From NCBI GenBank assembly GCA_031422295.1, contig JANOQM010000074.1, positions 1-32,824 of the forward strand: a stretch of DNA of 32,824 nucleotides, written 5' to 3'. The notes beneath the pieces were generated by a model. The model was not told where the DNA came from. It worked only from the letters and a program-made list of their open reading frames with translations, and did no database searches. A program made the position numbers and the translations under genes. Below are positions 1-8,020 of the stretch, piece after piece (positions within the stretch are counted from its first letter, which is position 1; the number at the start of each line of letters is the position of its first letter). The DNA comes from JANOMH01 sp031422295. Lineage in GTDB: Bacteria > Pseudomonadota > Alphaproteobacteria > Rhodobacterales > Rhodobacteraceae.

Positions 1-77
1 TCCGGACACTTCGCGCCCGCCTCATGCTCCTGCAAAATGCCGATGATCTGCTCTTCCGTGAACCTTGCTCGCTTCAT
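1..77 (-). CDS. IS3-family transposase OrfA, N-terminal fragment
   Basis: The minus strand from the ATG at 77 reads MKRARFTEEQIIGILQEHEA and continues to the window edge. The RFTEEQIIGIL opening is the characteristic N-terminus of IS3-family OrfA proteins, the helix-turn-helix part that binds the inverted repeats. Only about 25 codons are visible, so frame integrity and the OrfA/OrfB frameshift cannot be assessed. The gene lies just inside the recognisable IS terminus, which supports the call. Confidence 0.85.
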   Translation of the reverse strand, partial: MKRARFTEEQIIGILQEHEAGAKCP

Positions 78-141
78 CGTCCGTCCCCTTTCTTGGGTCG
101 GACTCTAATCCAAACTTGAGGAAATTCTCAGTGGCAGGTCA
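1..141 (-). mobile_element. IS3-family insertion sequence, 5' end only (cut by window edge)
   Basis: This is the beginning of an insertion sequence read leftward. Its apparent terminus is at about position 141, where the minus strand starts TGACCTGCCACTGAGA. The TGACCTGCC-type end is what I recall for IS3-family elements of the IS407 group. A transposase OrfA start codon follows at 77. The rest of the element, the second inverted repeat and any target duplication lie outside the window, so intactness cannot be judged. The IS end is 77 bp before the pheT start codon, and the element is transcribed away from pheT. Confidence 0.8.
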
Positions 142-218
142 ATTTGAACGCATCGCTTCCCCCTTTCGCCACAATGGAGTAAGAGCGCGGCACGCCCATT
201 GTCTGACGGAAATGACTG

Positions 219-2615
219 ATGAAATTCACGCTGTCCTGGTTGAAAAGTCACCTTGAAACCACAGCCACGCTGGATGAAATCCTGTATGCGCTGACCGATC
301 TGGGGCTTGAGGTTGAGGGGGTGGAAAACCCGGCAGGCAAGCTGCGGGATTTCACGATTGGCCGCGTTATCAGCGCCGTCCAGCACCCGGATGCCGACAA
401 ACTGCGCGTCTGTCAGGTCGAATTGCCCGGCGGGTTGACCCAGATTGTCTGCGGCGCACCCAATGCCCGCGCGGGCATTACGGTGGTTGTGGCCAACCCG
501 GGCACCTATGTGCCGGGGATTGATACCACCATCGGCATCGGTAAAATCCGCGGCGTCGAAAGCTATGGAATGATGTGTTCGGCCCGCGAAATGCAGTTGG
601 GCGACGATCATGACGGGATTATTGAGCTGGCTTCGGGTGAGGTTGGCCAAAGTTTCGCCGACTGGCTGGCGGTGAATGACCCGTCACGCGTTGATCCGGT
701 GATCGAGATTGCGATCACCCCGAACCGCCCTGATGCGTTGGGCGTGCGCGGTGTGGCGCGTGATCTGGCCGCCCGTGGGTTGGGGGTGTTGAAGGACCTG
801 ACACTGCTGTCGGTTCCTGCGACACATGTGTCGGATTTGCAGGTTGCCATTGCCACAGATACGCTGGACGGCTGCCCGGTGTTTGCCGGTCGTCTGATCC
901 GGGGCGTCCGGAATGGCCCGTCGCCAGAATGGTTGCAGGTGTTGCTGCGCGCGATTGGCCTGCGCCCGATTTCGTTTCTGGTCGATGTGACCAACTATTT
1001 CACTTATGATCTGAACCGCCCGTTGCATGTATTTGACGCCGACAAGGTGGTGGGCAATTTATTCGTTCACCGCGCCAAAGGGGGCGAGGTTCTGACAGCG
1101 CTGGATGGCAAGGATTATACGCTTGCCGCCGGGATGATGGCGATTTCGGATAGTTCTGGCGTGCAAAGCATCGCCGGTGTGATGGGCGGCCTGCCTACGG
1201 GCGTGTCGGATGACACGGTAAATGTGTTCGTCGAATCCGCCTATTGGGACCCGGTGCAAATTGCGCTGACCGGGCGGGCGCTAAAGATCAACTCGGATGC
1301 CCGCTACAGGTTTGAACGCGGGATTGACCGTGCCTTTACGATTGCGGGGCTGGAACATGCGGTCCGGATGATTGTGGATCAGGCCGGTGGGCAGGCGTCC
1401 GAACTGGTCATTGCGGGCGCAATGCCCGTGGTTGACCGCGCCTACCGTCTGGATACCGACCGGGTGCAAAGCCTTGTGGGTATGGATATTTCCCCCGCAA
1501 CCCAGCGCCAGACGTTGGAATCATTGGGCTTTGTCATGCAGGGCGATATGGCCCATGTCCCCAGCTGGCGTCCCGATGTGTTGGGCGAGGCCGATCTGGT
1601 GGAAGAGGTCGCCCGGATTGCGTCGCTGACCAAACTGGTGGGCCGGCCCCTGCGCCGTGTCAATCCGGGCGTGCCAAAGCCGGTTCTGACCGGCCCCCAA
1701 TTGCGCCAGATTGCAGCGCGGCGGAGTTGTGCTGCCTTGGGCTACAATGAATGCGTTACTTATAGTTTCATCGACAAGGCCGCCGCCAGCCTGTTTGGCG
1801 GCGGCGATGATGCCACCATGCTGGAAAACCCGATCAGTGCCGACCTGTCCCATATGCGCCCGGCCCTTTTGCCCGGGCTGCTGCGGGCCGCCGCGCGTAA
1901 TCAGGCGCGCGGGTTCATGGATATGGCCCTGTTCGAGGTTGGCCATGCGTTTCACGGAGGAGAACCGGGCGAACAGCATGTGCTGGTCACGGGCGTTCTG
2001 ATCGGACGGACCGGGCCGAAGGATGTCCATGGCACATCGCGCGGCGTTGATCTGTACGACGCCAAGGCCGATGCCGAGGCTGTGCTGGCCGCCATGGGTG
2101 CACCCGCCAAGGTGCAGATCCTGCGCGGTGCGCCGGGCTGGTGGCATCCGGGGCGGCATGGGATGATTTGTCTGGGGCCGAAAAAGCTGCTGGGGATCTT
2201 TGGCGAATTGCACCCGCGCGTGCTGCGCGACATGGATATCAAAGGCCCCGCTGTCGCCTTTACCCTGTGGCCCGAAGAGATTCCGGTGCCGAAAACCCGG
2301 ACCGCAACACGGCCCGCGCTGCTGGTGCAGGATTTGCAGCCGGTTGAACGTGATTTTGCCTTTGTCGTCGATACCGGGGTCGAGGCGCTGACATTGGTCA
2401 ATGCCGCACTGGGCGCAGACAAGGCGTTGATTGCTGACGTGCGGGTGTTTGACCAGTTTGCTGGCGGCACTCTGGCCGAGGGCAAGAAATCGCTGGCCAT
2501 TGCGGTGCGGTTGCAGCCGATGGGTGCGACGCTGAAAGAAGCCGAGATTGAGGCGGTATCGGCCAAGATCATCGAAAAGGTCGCTAAGGCGACCGGTGGG
2601 GTTTTGCGCAGTTAG
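219..2615 (+). CDS. pheT: Phenylalanine--tRNA ligase beta subunit
   Basis: This is the large subunit of the cytoplasmic alpha2beta2 phenylalanyl-tRNA synthetase, which charges tRNA-Phe with phenylalanine. At 798 residues it has the usual bacterial length. The start MKFTLSWLKSHLET is the classic PheT N-terminus. An EMAP-like tRNA-binding OB fold follows (about residues 40-150, including HPDADKLRVCQVE), then the B3/B4 editing region, the B5 region, the catalytic-like core, and a C-terminal anticodon-binding FDX-ACB domain (about 700-798). The ATG at 219 fits the family start, but the Shine-Dalgarno is weak (ACGGA). The partner pheS is not in the window. An insertion sequence ends 77 bp upstream, so expression probably depends on a promoter in 142-218 or in the IS end. 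No frameshift or missing domain is visible. Confidence 0.97.
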   Translation: MKFTLSWLKSHLETTATLDEILYALTDLGLEVEGVENPAGKLRDFTIGRVISAVQHPDADKLRVCQVELPGGLTQIVCGAPNARAGITVVVANPGTYVPGIDTTIGIGKIRGVESYGMMCSAREMQLGDDHDGIIELASGEVGQSFADWLAVNDPSRVDPVIEIAITPNRPDALGVRGVARDLAARGLGVLKDLTLLSVPATHVSDLQVAIATDTLDGCPVFAGRLIRGVRNGPSPEWLQVLLRAIGLRPISFLVDVTNYFTYDLNRPLHVFDADKVVGNLFVHRAKGGEVLTALDGKDYTLAAGMMAISDSSGVQSIAGVMGGLPTGVSDDTVNVFVESAYWDPVQIALTGRALKINSDARYRFERGIDRAFTIAGLEHAVRMIVDQAGGQASELVIAGAMPVVDRAYRLDTDRVQSLVGMDISPATQRQTLESLGFVMQGDMAHVPSWRPDVLGEADLVEEVARIASLTKLVGRPLRRVNPGVPKPVLTGPQLRQIAARRSCAALGYNECVTYSFIDKAAASLFGGGDDATMLENPISADLSHMRPALLPGLLRAAARNQARGFMDMALFEVGHAFHGGEPGEQHVLVTGVLIGRTGPKDVHGTSRGVDLYDAKADAEAVLAAMGAPAKVQILRGAPGWWHPGRHGMICLGPKKLLGIFGELHPRVLRDMDIKGPAVAFTLWPEEIPVPKTRTATRPALLVQDLQPVERDFAFVVDTGVEALTLVNAALGADKALIADVRVFDQFAGGTLAEGKKSLAIAVRLQPMGATLKEAEIEAVSAKIIEKVAKATGGVLRS

Positions 2616-2663
2616 CGCTACGTCAGGGCTGGAATTGACGGCGGGCCGCGTTAGCCTGAACTC

Positions 2664-4295
2664 ATGGAATTTGATTACATCATCGTGGGTGGTGGCGCTG
2701 CCGGGTCGGTTCTGGCGGCGCGGCTGTCCGAAGACCCCCAAAACACTGTCTGCCTGATCGAGGCGGGTGGCGGCGGACGCGACATTTTCATCCGTGCCCC
2801 CATGCTGGTGGCCGCAATGGTATCTGGCCGTCCGAAAATCAACAATTGGGCGCTGCATACCGTGCCGCAGCTGGGCCTGAACGGGCGGCGCGGGTTTCAA
2901 CCGCGAGGGCGGGCCTTGGGCGGGTCAACTGCGATCAATGCAATGCTCTATGTCCGGGGGCACCCTGCCGATTATGACGAATGGGCCGAACTGGGGGCCG
3001 ATGGGTGGGGCTGGGCCGATGTTTTGCCCTATTTCCTGATGGCCGAGCGGAATATGCGCGGGGCGGATGCCTTGCATGGTGCTGCCGGGCCATTGCAGGT
3101 GGCTGATCAGACGGCCCCCCGCGCCATCAGTGCGGCGTTTATTGAGGCTGCGGCGGGGATGCAAATCCCGCGCCGGGCCGATTTCAATGGGCCAGACCAA
3201 GAGGGGGCGGGCCTGTATCAGGTCATGCAGTATTTTGACGGGCCGCAAAAGGGCGAGCGGTGTTCTGCTGCGGCAGCCTATTTGTTTCCGGCGATGGAGC
3301 GGCCAAACCTGACGGTGATTACCAAGGGATTGGTCAACCGCGTGGTGCTGGACGGCAAGCGGGCTGTCGGGGTGTCCGTCACGGTCGGGGGGGTTGAAAA
3401 GCTGTTCAGGGCGAAGCGTGAGGTGGTGCTGGCCGCTGGTGCGTTCGGGTCGCCGCAATTGCTATTGTTATCAGGCATCGGGCCGGAGGCCGAATTGCGG
3501 GCGCATGGCATTGCCGTGGCGGCTGACCTGCCGGGGGTGGGGGCGAATCTGCAGGACCATCTGGATTATGTGATTTCATATTCCTCTGCCCGGCGCGATG
3601 TGGTGGGCCTGAACCCGCTTGGCCTGTGGGACCTTGGCCGCGCCGCACTGCAATGGCGCAAGGATGGGACGGGGCAATTCACATCGCCCGCCGCCGAGGC
3701 CGGGGCCTTTGTCAAAAGTCGGCCGGGGCTGGACCGGCCCGATCTGCAGCTGCATTTTGTGATCGGGATCGTCGATAACCATCTGCGCCGGATCAGAACC
3801 GCGCATGGGTTCAGCTGCCATGTTTGCGTGCTGCGCCCGGAAAGCCGGGGGTCTGTTGGGCTGATGTCATCTGATCCGCGTGCAGCGCCCCGGATTGATC
3901 CGGCATTCCTGAGCGCGCCCGGCGATCTGGCGGCGCTTATGGCCGGGGCGCGGCTGATGAATGACCTGCTGAAGGCATCAGAACTGGCCCCGTGGCGCAA
4001 GAAACGGCTGTATCCGGTTGGCGCGACCGATGCCGCACTTGAGGCGGATATCCGGGCAAGGGCCGATACGATTTACCATCCGGTCGGAACCTGCCGGATC
4101 GGGACTGACCCGCTGGCCGTGGTTGATCTGGCCTGTCGGGTGCGGGGGATCGCTGGGCTGCGCGTGGTGGATGCGTCAGTCATGCCGCGATTGGTGGGCG
4201 GCAATACAACGGCACCAACGATCATGATTGCGGAAAAGATTGCCCATGCGATGCGGGCGGAAGGTGGGTTGAAACCCACCTTACCTGTGAATTGA
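2664..4295 (+). CDS. GMC-family FAD-dependent oxidoreductase (choline/alcohol dehydrogenase-like)
   Basis: This is a cytoplasmic flavoprotein of the glucose-methanol-choline family (543 residues), oxidising an alcohol group with FAD. The N-terminus has the dinucleotide-binding motif VGGGAAGS (residues 8-15). GMC signature 1 (GRALGGSTAINAMLYVRG) lies at about 82-99 and signature 2 (GAFGSPQLLLLSGIGP) at about 259-274. The catalytic pair is present: His472 in YHPVGTCRIG and Asn514 in GGNTTAPT. The substrate cannot be read from sequence; alkanol, polyethylene glycol and choline dehydrogenases share these motifs. It follows pheT by 48 bp on the same strand, with no clear ribosome-binding site. The last dozen or so codons run through a palindromic repeat, so the C-terminal tail (GGLKPTLPVN) is repeat-derived. 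The gene is convergent with the downstream GST. Confidence 0.93.
   Translation: MEFDYIIVGGGAAGSVLAARLSEDPQNTVCLIEAGGGGRDIFIRAPMLVAAMVSGRPKINNWALHTVPQLGLNGRRGFQPRGRALGGSTAINAMLYVRGHPADYDEWAELGADGWGWADVLPYFLMAERNMRGADALHGAAGPLQVADQTAPRAISAAFIEAAAGMQIPRRADFNGPDQEGAGLYQVMQYFDGPQKGERCSAAAAYLFPAMERPNLTVITKGLVNRVVLDGKRAVGVSVTVGGVEKLFRAKREVVLAAGAFGSPQLLLLSGIGPEAELRAHGIAVAADLPGVGANLQDHLDYVISYSSARRDVVGLNPLGLWDLGRAALQWRKDGTGQFTSPAAEAGAFVKSRPGLDRPDLQLHFVIGIVDNHLRRIRTAHGFSCHVCVLRPESRGSVGLMSSDPRAAPRIDPAFLSAPGDLAALMAGARLMNDLLKASELAPWRKKRLYPVGATDAALEADIRARADTIYHPVGTCRIGTDPLAVVDLACRVRGIAGLRVVDASVMPRLVGGNTTAPTIMIAEKIAHAMRAEGGLKPTLPVN
4263..4286 (+). repeat. Palindromic repeat, copy 1 (overlaps the GMC gene 3' end)
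   Basis: The core GGTGGGTT-GA-AACCCACC is an 18-base perfect palindrome apart from its centre, followed by TTACCT. It matches the copies at 4306, 8824 and 8893. It lies inside the last codons of the GMC oxidoreductase gene and could act as a bidirectional transcription barrier between the convergent genes. Confidence 0.85.
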
Positions 4296-4305
4296 TCGCC
4301 AATGG

Positions 4306-4329
4306 GGTGGGTTAAAACCCACGTTACCT
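4306..4329 (+). repeat. Palindromic repeat, copy 2 (overlaps the GST stop codon)
   Basis: GGTGGGTTAAAACCCACG followed by TTACCT has the same orientation as copy 1 and starts 43 bp after it. The TTACCT tail runs into the stop codon of the convergent glutathione S-transferase gene (4328-4330). The two copies therefore fill the space between two convergent genes. Confidence 0.85.
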
Positions 4330-5026
4330 AAGCCGGTTTCGGAATCGACTTGGCCTTGACCACTGCCGGACGGGCGTAAAACCGCGCGACATAGGCCTGC
4401 AAGTTGGGCATGTCATCCCAACCGACCAAGGGTTTTGCGCCGTAAAATTCCAGCGCATTGACCCATGGGGCAAGGGCGATATCGGCGATGGAAAACTCAC
4501 CGGTGATCCAGTCTTGTCCCGCCAGTTCCTGTTCCAGCACGGCCAGCAGGCGCTTGGCCTCGGCAATATAGCGGTCACGCGGGCGGGGGTCTTCGATCTG
4601 GGATCCGGCGAATTTCACGAAGAAACCCATTTGTCCTAACATCGGCCCGACACCACCCATTTGAAACATCAGCCATTGGATGGTCTTGTATTTCTGTGCA
4701 GCCGTGCTGCCAATCAGTTTGCCAGTCTTTTCAGCCAGATAGATCAGGATAGCGCCACTTTCAAACAGGCCAATCGGCTGTCCGTCCGGACCATTGGGAT
4801 CAATAATCGCGGGGATTTTATTATTCGGGTTCAGCGACAGGAACGCCGGGCTTTTTACATCGGCATCGGCCAACGTCACCAGATGCGCCTCATAATCCAG
4901 CCCCATTTCCTCGAGTGCGATGGACACTTTGACGCCATTGGGCGTGGGGTAGCTGTACAGCTGAATGACCGACGGATCGGTGGCGGGCCATCTGGCAGTG
5001 ATCGGAAAGGCGGACAGGTCGCGCAT
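4328..5026 (-). CDS. Glutathione S-transferase family protein (YfcG/YghU-like)
   Basis: This is a cytosolic GST-fold protein of 232 residues. The thioredoxin-like N-terminal domain (about 20-105) contains LYSYPTPNGVKVSIALEEMG and the cis-proline segment NNKIPAIID, followed by an ESGAILIYLAEKTG glutathione-binding helix. An all-helical C-terminal domain follows (about 110-225). The asparagine-containing TPNGVK motif is typical of the Nu-class or Ure2p-like group, whose members act as disulfide-bond reductases rather than classical conjugating enzymes. The exact substrate is unknown. The ATG at 5026 has AAGGA about 10 bases upstream. The gene is divergent from mscL and convergent with the GMC oxidoreductase, so it is probably monocistronic. 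Confidence 0.92.
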   Translation of the reverse strand: MRDLSAFPITARWPATDPSVIQLYSYPTPNGVKVSIALEEMGLDYEAHLVTLADADVKSPAFLSLNPNNKIPAIIDPNGPDGQPIGLFESGAILIYLAEKTGKLIGSTAAQKYKTIQWLMFQMGGVGPMLGQMGFFVKFAGSQIEDPRPRDRYIAEAKRLLAVLEQELAGQDWITGEFSIADIALAPWVNALEFYGAKPLVGWDDMPNLQAYVARFYARPAVVKAKSIPKPA

Positions 5027-5126
5027 CGGGTGAAGTCCTTATTGTCAATGACGATTGTTTAACAACATGAGGGGGAGAAGTGGTTAAAAAAAGCCATAGA
5101 CCTGTGTGTGTTTGACGCTATGACTG

Positions 5127-5157
5127 TGCGCACATGCGCAGCAGGCTGTAGACCTGC
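5127..5157 (+). other. Two adjacent small inverted repeats upstream of mscL
   Basis: TGCGCA-CA-TGCGCA (5127-5140) is followed directly by GCAGG-CTGTAGA-CCTGC (5141-5157). Both can form short hairpins, 30-60 bases before the mscL start, in the divergent gst/mscL intergenic region. They could be leader structure or an operator. No function can be assigned. Confidence 0.35.
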
Positions 5158-5186
5158 ACGCAAAATAGCCAAAGAATGGGGACAAA

Positions 5187-5558
5187 ATGCTCAAAGAGTT
5201 CAAAGATTTCATTGCGAAAGGCAACGTCCTGGACCTTGCCGTCGGTATCATCATCGGTGCCGCATTCACTGCTATCGTCACATCGCTGGTCGATGATCTG
5301 ATCAGCCCGATCATCGGCCTGATCATTGGCGGTCTGGATTTGTCTGGCCTTAAGTTCTTGGTCGGCGATGCCGCGTTCAACTATGGCAACTTCATTCAGG
5401 CCGTCATCAAGTTCGTCATTGTCGCTTGGGTTGTGTTCCTGATCGTCAAGGCCGTGAACAGCATGAAGAAAAAGGAAGAGGCCGCACCAGCAGCCCCCGC
5501 CGGTCCGACCGAAGTGCAGCTGTTGGTCGAAATCCGCGATGCGCTGAAGGCCCGTTAG
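5187..5558 (+). CDS. mscL: Large-conductance mechanosensitive channel MscL
   Basis: This is a homopentameric inner-membrane channel that opens under membrane tension and releases solutes during hypo-osmotic shock. The 123-residue protein is slightly shorter than the E. coli form. It starts MLKEFKDFIAKGNVLDLAVG, the hallmark N-terminal amphipathic helix. TM1 follows (about 15-45, GIIIGAAFTAIVTSLVDDLI), then a short periplasmic loop, TM2 (about 72-90, VIKFVIVAWVVFLIVKAV) and a charged cytoplasmic KKKEE helix. GGGGAC lies just before the ATG as a ribosome-binding site. A strong terminator follows 22 bp after the stop, so it is a single-gene unit. Confidence 0.97.
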   Translation: MLKEFKDFIAKGNVLDLAVGIIIGAAFTAIVTSLVDDLISPIIGLIIGGLDLSGLKFLVGDAAFNYGNFIQAVIKFVIVAWVVFLIVKAVNSMKKKEEAAPAAPAGPTEVQLLVEIRDALKAR

Positions 5559-5580
5559 GCCCGCTACTGCATGCAGAAAA

Positions 5581-5612
5581 CAAAGCCCGCCAGACCGGCG
5601 GGCTTTGTCGTT
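5581..5612 (+). terminator. Rho-independent terminator of mscL, probably bidirectional
   Basis: An 11-bp perfect stem (CAAAGCCCGCC / GGCGGGCTTTG) with a 5-base loop lies at 5581-5607, followed by TCGTTT. On the other strand the stem is followed by TTTTCTGC, so it can also stop transcription of the convergent DUF1801 gene. Confidence 0.9.
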
Positions 5613-5620
5613 TAGCGGCG

Positions 5621-6043
5621 TTATCTTTCTGCTTGCCGCGCTTTGGTGTGGTAGCACAGCGCCTGCCCGATCAGCAGCGACAGGGCTGCGCCATTGATAT
5701 CGGCCACCGCATCAAACAAAACCGCCCGCGTTCCGCCAAAACGCATTCCGGCCCCCGGCCCCGCAGCAAACGCCGGGATCAGCCCGGATTTGCAATGCAC
5801 AAACAGGCCAAATCCATCCGGTTTGCACGGGCCGATCCGCAAACTGCAGGCCGCCCCGGTTTGCGGCGTGAGGAACGCAGGCTGACCCCAGCGCAGCTCC
5901 TCCTCAACCGGGCCGATCTGCGGCATCCGGGCAGCCTGCCCTAGGACCAGCCCGCGTAGAACATGCAGCCCTTGCCGCACGGGCGGGGAGCATGCGTCAT
6001 AGACTGCCTGCACGTCGTCGGGCAATGCGGGCAAGCGTGCCAT
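5621..6043 (-). CDS. DUF1801 domain-containing protein
   Basis: This is a small soluble protein of 140 residues of the DUF1801 (YdhG-like) family, whose biochemical role is not established. Family features visible are an N-terminal helical segment, the conserved EELRWGQPAFLT core (about 48-59), and the later HCKSGLIPAF and RAVLF strands. In many genomes this fold is found near AraC-type regulators. Here it lies directly after an AraC/GyrI-like gene: once that gene's frameshift is corrected, its stop codon (6047-6049) is 3 bases before this ATG at 6043. That implies a two-gene operon with coupled translation. It ends facing mscL across a bidirectional terminator. Confidence 0.85.
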   Translation of the reverse strand: MARLPALPDDVQAVYDACSPPVRQGLHVLRGLVLGQAARMPQIGPVEEELRWGQPAFLTPQTGAACSLRIGPCKPDGFGLFVHCKSGLIPAFAAGPGAGMRFGGTRAVLFDAVADINGAALSLLIGQALCYHTKARQAER

Positions 6044-6046
6044 CCG

Positions 6047-6893
6047 TCAGGCCAACGGCAGACAAACTTCGGTCACCAGCTTGTCCGGTGCCGTATCGCC
6101 GGGCGAATTGAGGTAATGTTCAATCACTGGCTGCACACCAACCTCGCGCCCCGAGGCGGGTAACCATGTGCCATAAAAGGTAATCATAGGCCAGCGGCAA
6201 CCCGGCATAGGGTCCGGTATAGGTCATCACCGCATAGGCCCCTGCGGCAACAACCAGTTCTTGCAGCGGGGCGGGAACGGCGAAATCATCGGCGACAATC
6301 ATTCCGGCGAAACTGCGCAGCTCCGGTTCGGGAATGGCACTCGGGTCGTCATAATAGACCCCCATCATCCCCTTGATTTCACGCAACAGTTTGCGGGTGG
6401 CAAACACCGCCCCGGCCTTTTCAAATGAAAGGCCAATCGCCGGATAGGCCCCGGTATGGGCCATCGCGGCAAGGCGACGGGCGGGTAGGGTTTTGATTGT
6501 AATCGGCAACATCGGATCGACTCCTTGAGGGTAAAGGGTATGCGGGGCCGCCAAGGGCACCTCAATACCGCGTTTGCGAAACGCCGCCGGGGTCAGGCCA
6601 TGGGTTTCGGCAAATGTCCGGGCAAAACTTTGCAGATTGGGATAGCCGCAGGTCCGCGCGACCCGGCCCATCGGCCAATTGGTCGAAATCAGCCAATAAG
6701 CCGCCCGCCCCATCCGAATCCGGCGCACCGCATCCGCCAAAGTTTCCCCGGTCACGGCCCGAAAGACCCGGTGCCAGTGAAACCGCGACATGGCCGCCAT
6801 ATCCGCCAATTCATCCAGCCGCAGGTCTGCGCCCGGATTGGCATAGATATGGTCGATCACCCGAAAAATGCGGTCCTGATAGCGGGCGTTCAT
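6047..6893 (-). pseudogene. AraC-family regulator with GyrI-like effector domain, frameshifted
   Basis: The intact part is a cytoplasmic transcription regulator. Two AraC helix-turn-helix motifs fill about residues 10-108 (LDELADMAAMSRFHWHRVFR and VARTCGYPNLQSFARTF). A C-terminal GyrI-like/SbmC-type small-molecule-binding domain starts at about residue 128 (MLPITIKTLPARRLAAMAHTG). The uninterrupted frame runs only to 6120 and ends in unrelated residues after PLAYDYL. Removing one T from the minus-strand TTTT run (plus strand AAAA, 6175-6178) restores YLYGTWLPASGREVGVQPVI and an ending TEVCLPLA, the expected GyrI-like terminus, with stop at 6047-6049 (281 residues). So one base has been gained, either a true mutation or a homopolymer sequencing error. 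The restored gene ends 3 bases before the DUF1801 start. Without repair the effector domain loses its last strands. Confidence 0.88.
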
Positions 6894-7024
6894 CTATGGT
6901 CTGACCCTTTGTTCGTCTCGTGCCACGGGGCTCGCATGGGCAGGCTTCACAAATCTTGCCGAGTTGCATTGCCAAGGTCCACAGGCCATATAGAAAGCCA
7001 GCCCAGCAAGAGCGGACCCAACCG

Positions 7025-7990
7025 ATGACCAACAACTACCTCGAGTTCGAAAAGCCCTTGGCCGAGATTGAAGGCAAGGCCGAAGAATTGCGCGCCATGG
7101 CTCGTGCGAACCCCGGCATGGATGTGGAAAAAGAGGCGGCGGGGCTGGATAAAAAGGCGACTGATCTGCTGACCACGCTGTACGGCAACCTGACCGCCTG
7201 GCAGAAATGTCAGATCGCCCGGCACCCGGACCGGCCACATTGCAAGGATTATATCGAGGCGTTGTTCACCGAATATACCCCGCTGGCCGGGGACCGAAAC
7301 TTTGCCGATGATCATTCGGTGATGGGTGGCCTCGCCCGGTTTGATGGCAAAGCGGTCGTGGTGATCGGCCATGAAAAGGGCCATGATACAAAATCCCGGA
7401 TTGAACGGAATTTCGGCATGGCCCGCCCCGAAGGCTACCGCAAAGCCGTGCGCCTGATGGACCTTGCCGACCGGTTTGGCCTGCCCGTCATCACGCTGGT
7501 CGATACCCCCGGCGCCTATCCTGGCAAAGGCGCCGAGGAACGCGGCCAATCCGAGGCTATCGCGCGGGCCACCGAAAAATGCCTGTCGATCAAGGTGCCG
7601 CTGGTTGCGGTCATCATCGGCGAAGGCGGCTCTGGCGGGGCCGTCGCCTTTGCCACGGCCAACCGGGTCGCCATGCTGGAGCATTCGATTTATTCGGTAA
7701 TCTCACCCGAAGGCTGCGCCAGCATTCTGTGGAAAGATGCCGAGAAAATGCGCGAAGCCGCCGAGGCGCTGCGCCTGACCGCGCAAAACCTGTCCGACCT
7801 TGGAATCTGTGACCGGACCATCAAAGAACCAGTGGGCGGCGCACACCGCGACAAAGGTGCCGCCATGGCGGCTGTGGGCAAGGCAATCGGGGTCATGCTG
7901 GCCGAAATGGACGGCAAATCCGGCAAAGACCTGCGCGATTCGCGGCGCAAGAAATATCTGGGGATCGGGGCCAAGGGATTGGCGGCATAA
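7025..7990 (+). CDS. accA: Acetyl-CoA carboxylase carboxyltransferase subunit alpha
   Basis: This is the alpha half of the carboxyltransferase that, with AccD, moves the carboxyl group from biotin-BCCP to acetyl-CoA in the first step of fatty-acid synthesis in the cytoplasm. At 321 residues it has the normal family length. The start MTNNYLEFEKPLAEIEGKAE fits the family N-terminus; longer upstream extensions are not plausible. The crotonase-like core shows VITLVDTPGAYPG and IGEGGSGGAVAF, the glycine-rich oxyanion-hole segments. The C-terminal SRRKKYLGIG is also typical. No accD is seen here, as is usual for accA. The gene is divergent from the frameshifted AraC gene. Confidence 0.97.
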   Translation: MTNNYLEFEKPLAEIEGKAEELRAMARANPGMDVEKEAAGLDKKATDLLTTLYGNLTAWQKCQIARHPDRPHCKDYIEALFTEYTPLAGDRNFADDHSVMGGLARFDGKAVVVIGHEKGHDTKSRIERNFGMARPEGYRKAVRLMDLADRFGLPVITLVDTPGAYPGKGAEERGQSEAIARATEKCLSIKVPLVAVIIGEGGSGGAVAFATANRVAMLEHSIYSVISPEGCASILWKDAEKMREAAEALRLTAQNLSDLGICDRTIKEPVGGAHRDKGAAMAAVGKAIGVMLAEMDGKSGKDLRDSRRKKYLGIGAKGLAA

Positions 7991-8020
7991 CCGCCGCAGG
8001 CCTTACGGGGCGGACTATGA

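Noticed and set aside
1521..2900. 459-codon open frame on the minus strand opposite pheT
   Set aside because: It is antisense to the well-supported pheT and the GMC gene start, with a composition typical of the complementary strand of GC-rich coding DNA and no family resemblance.
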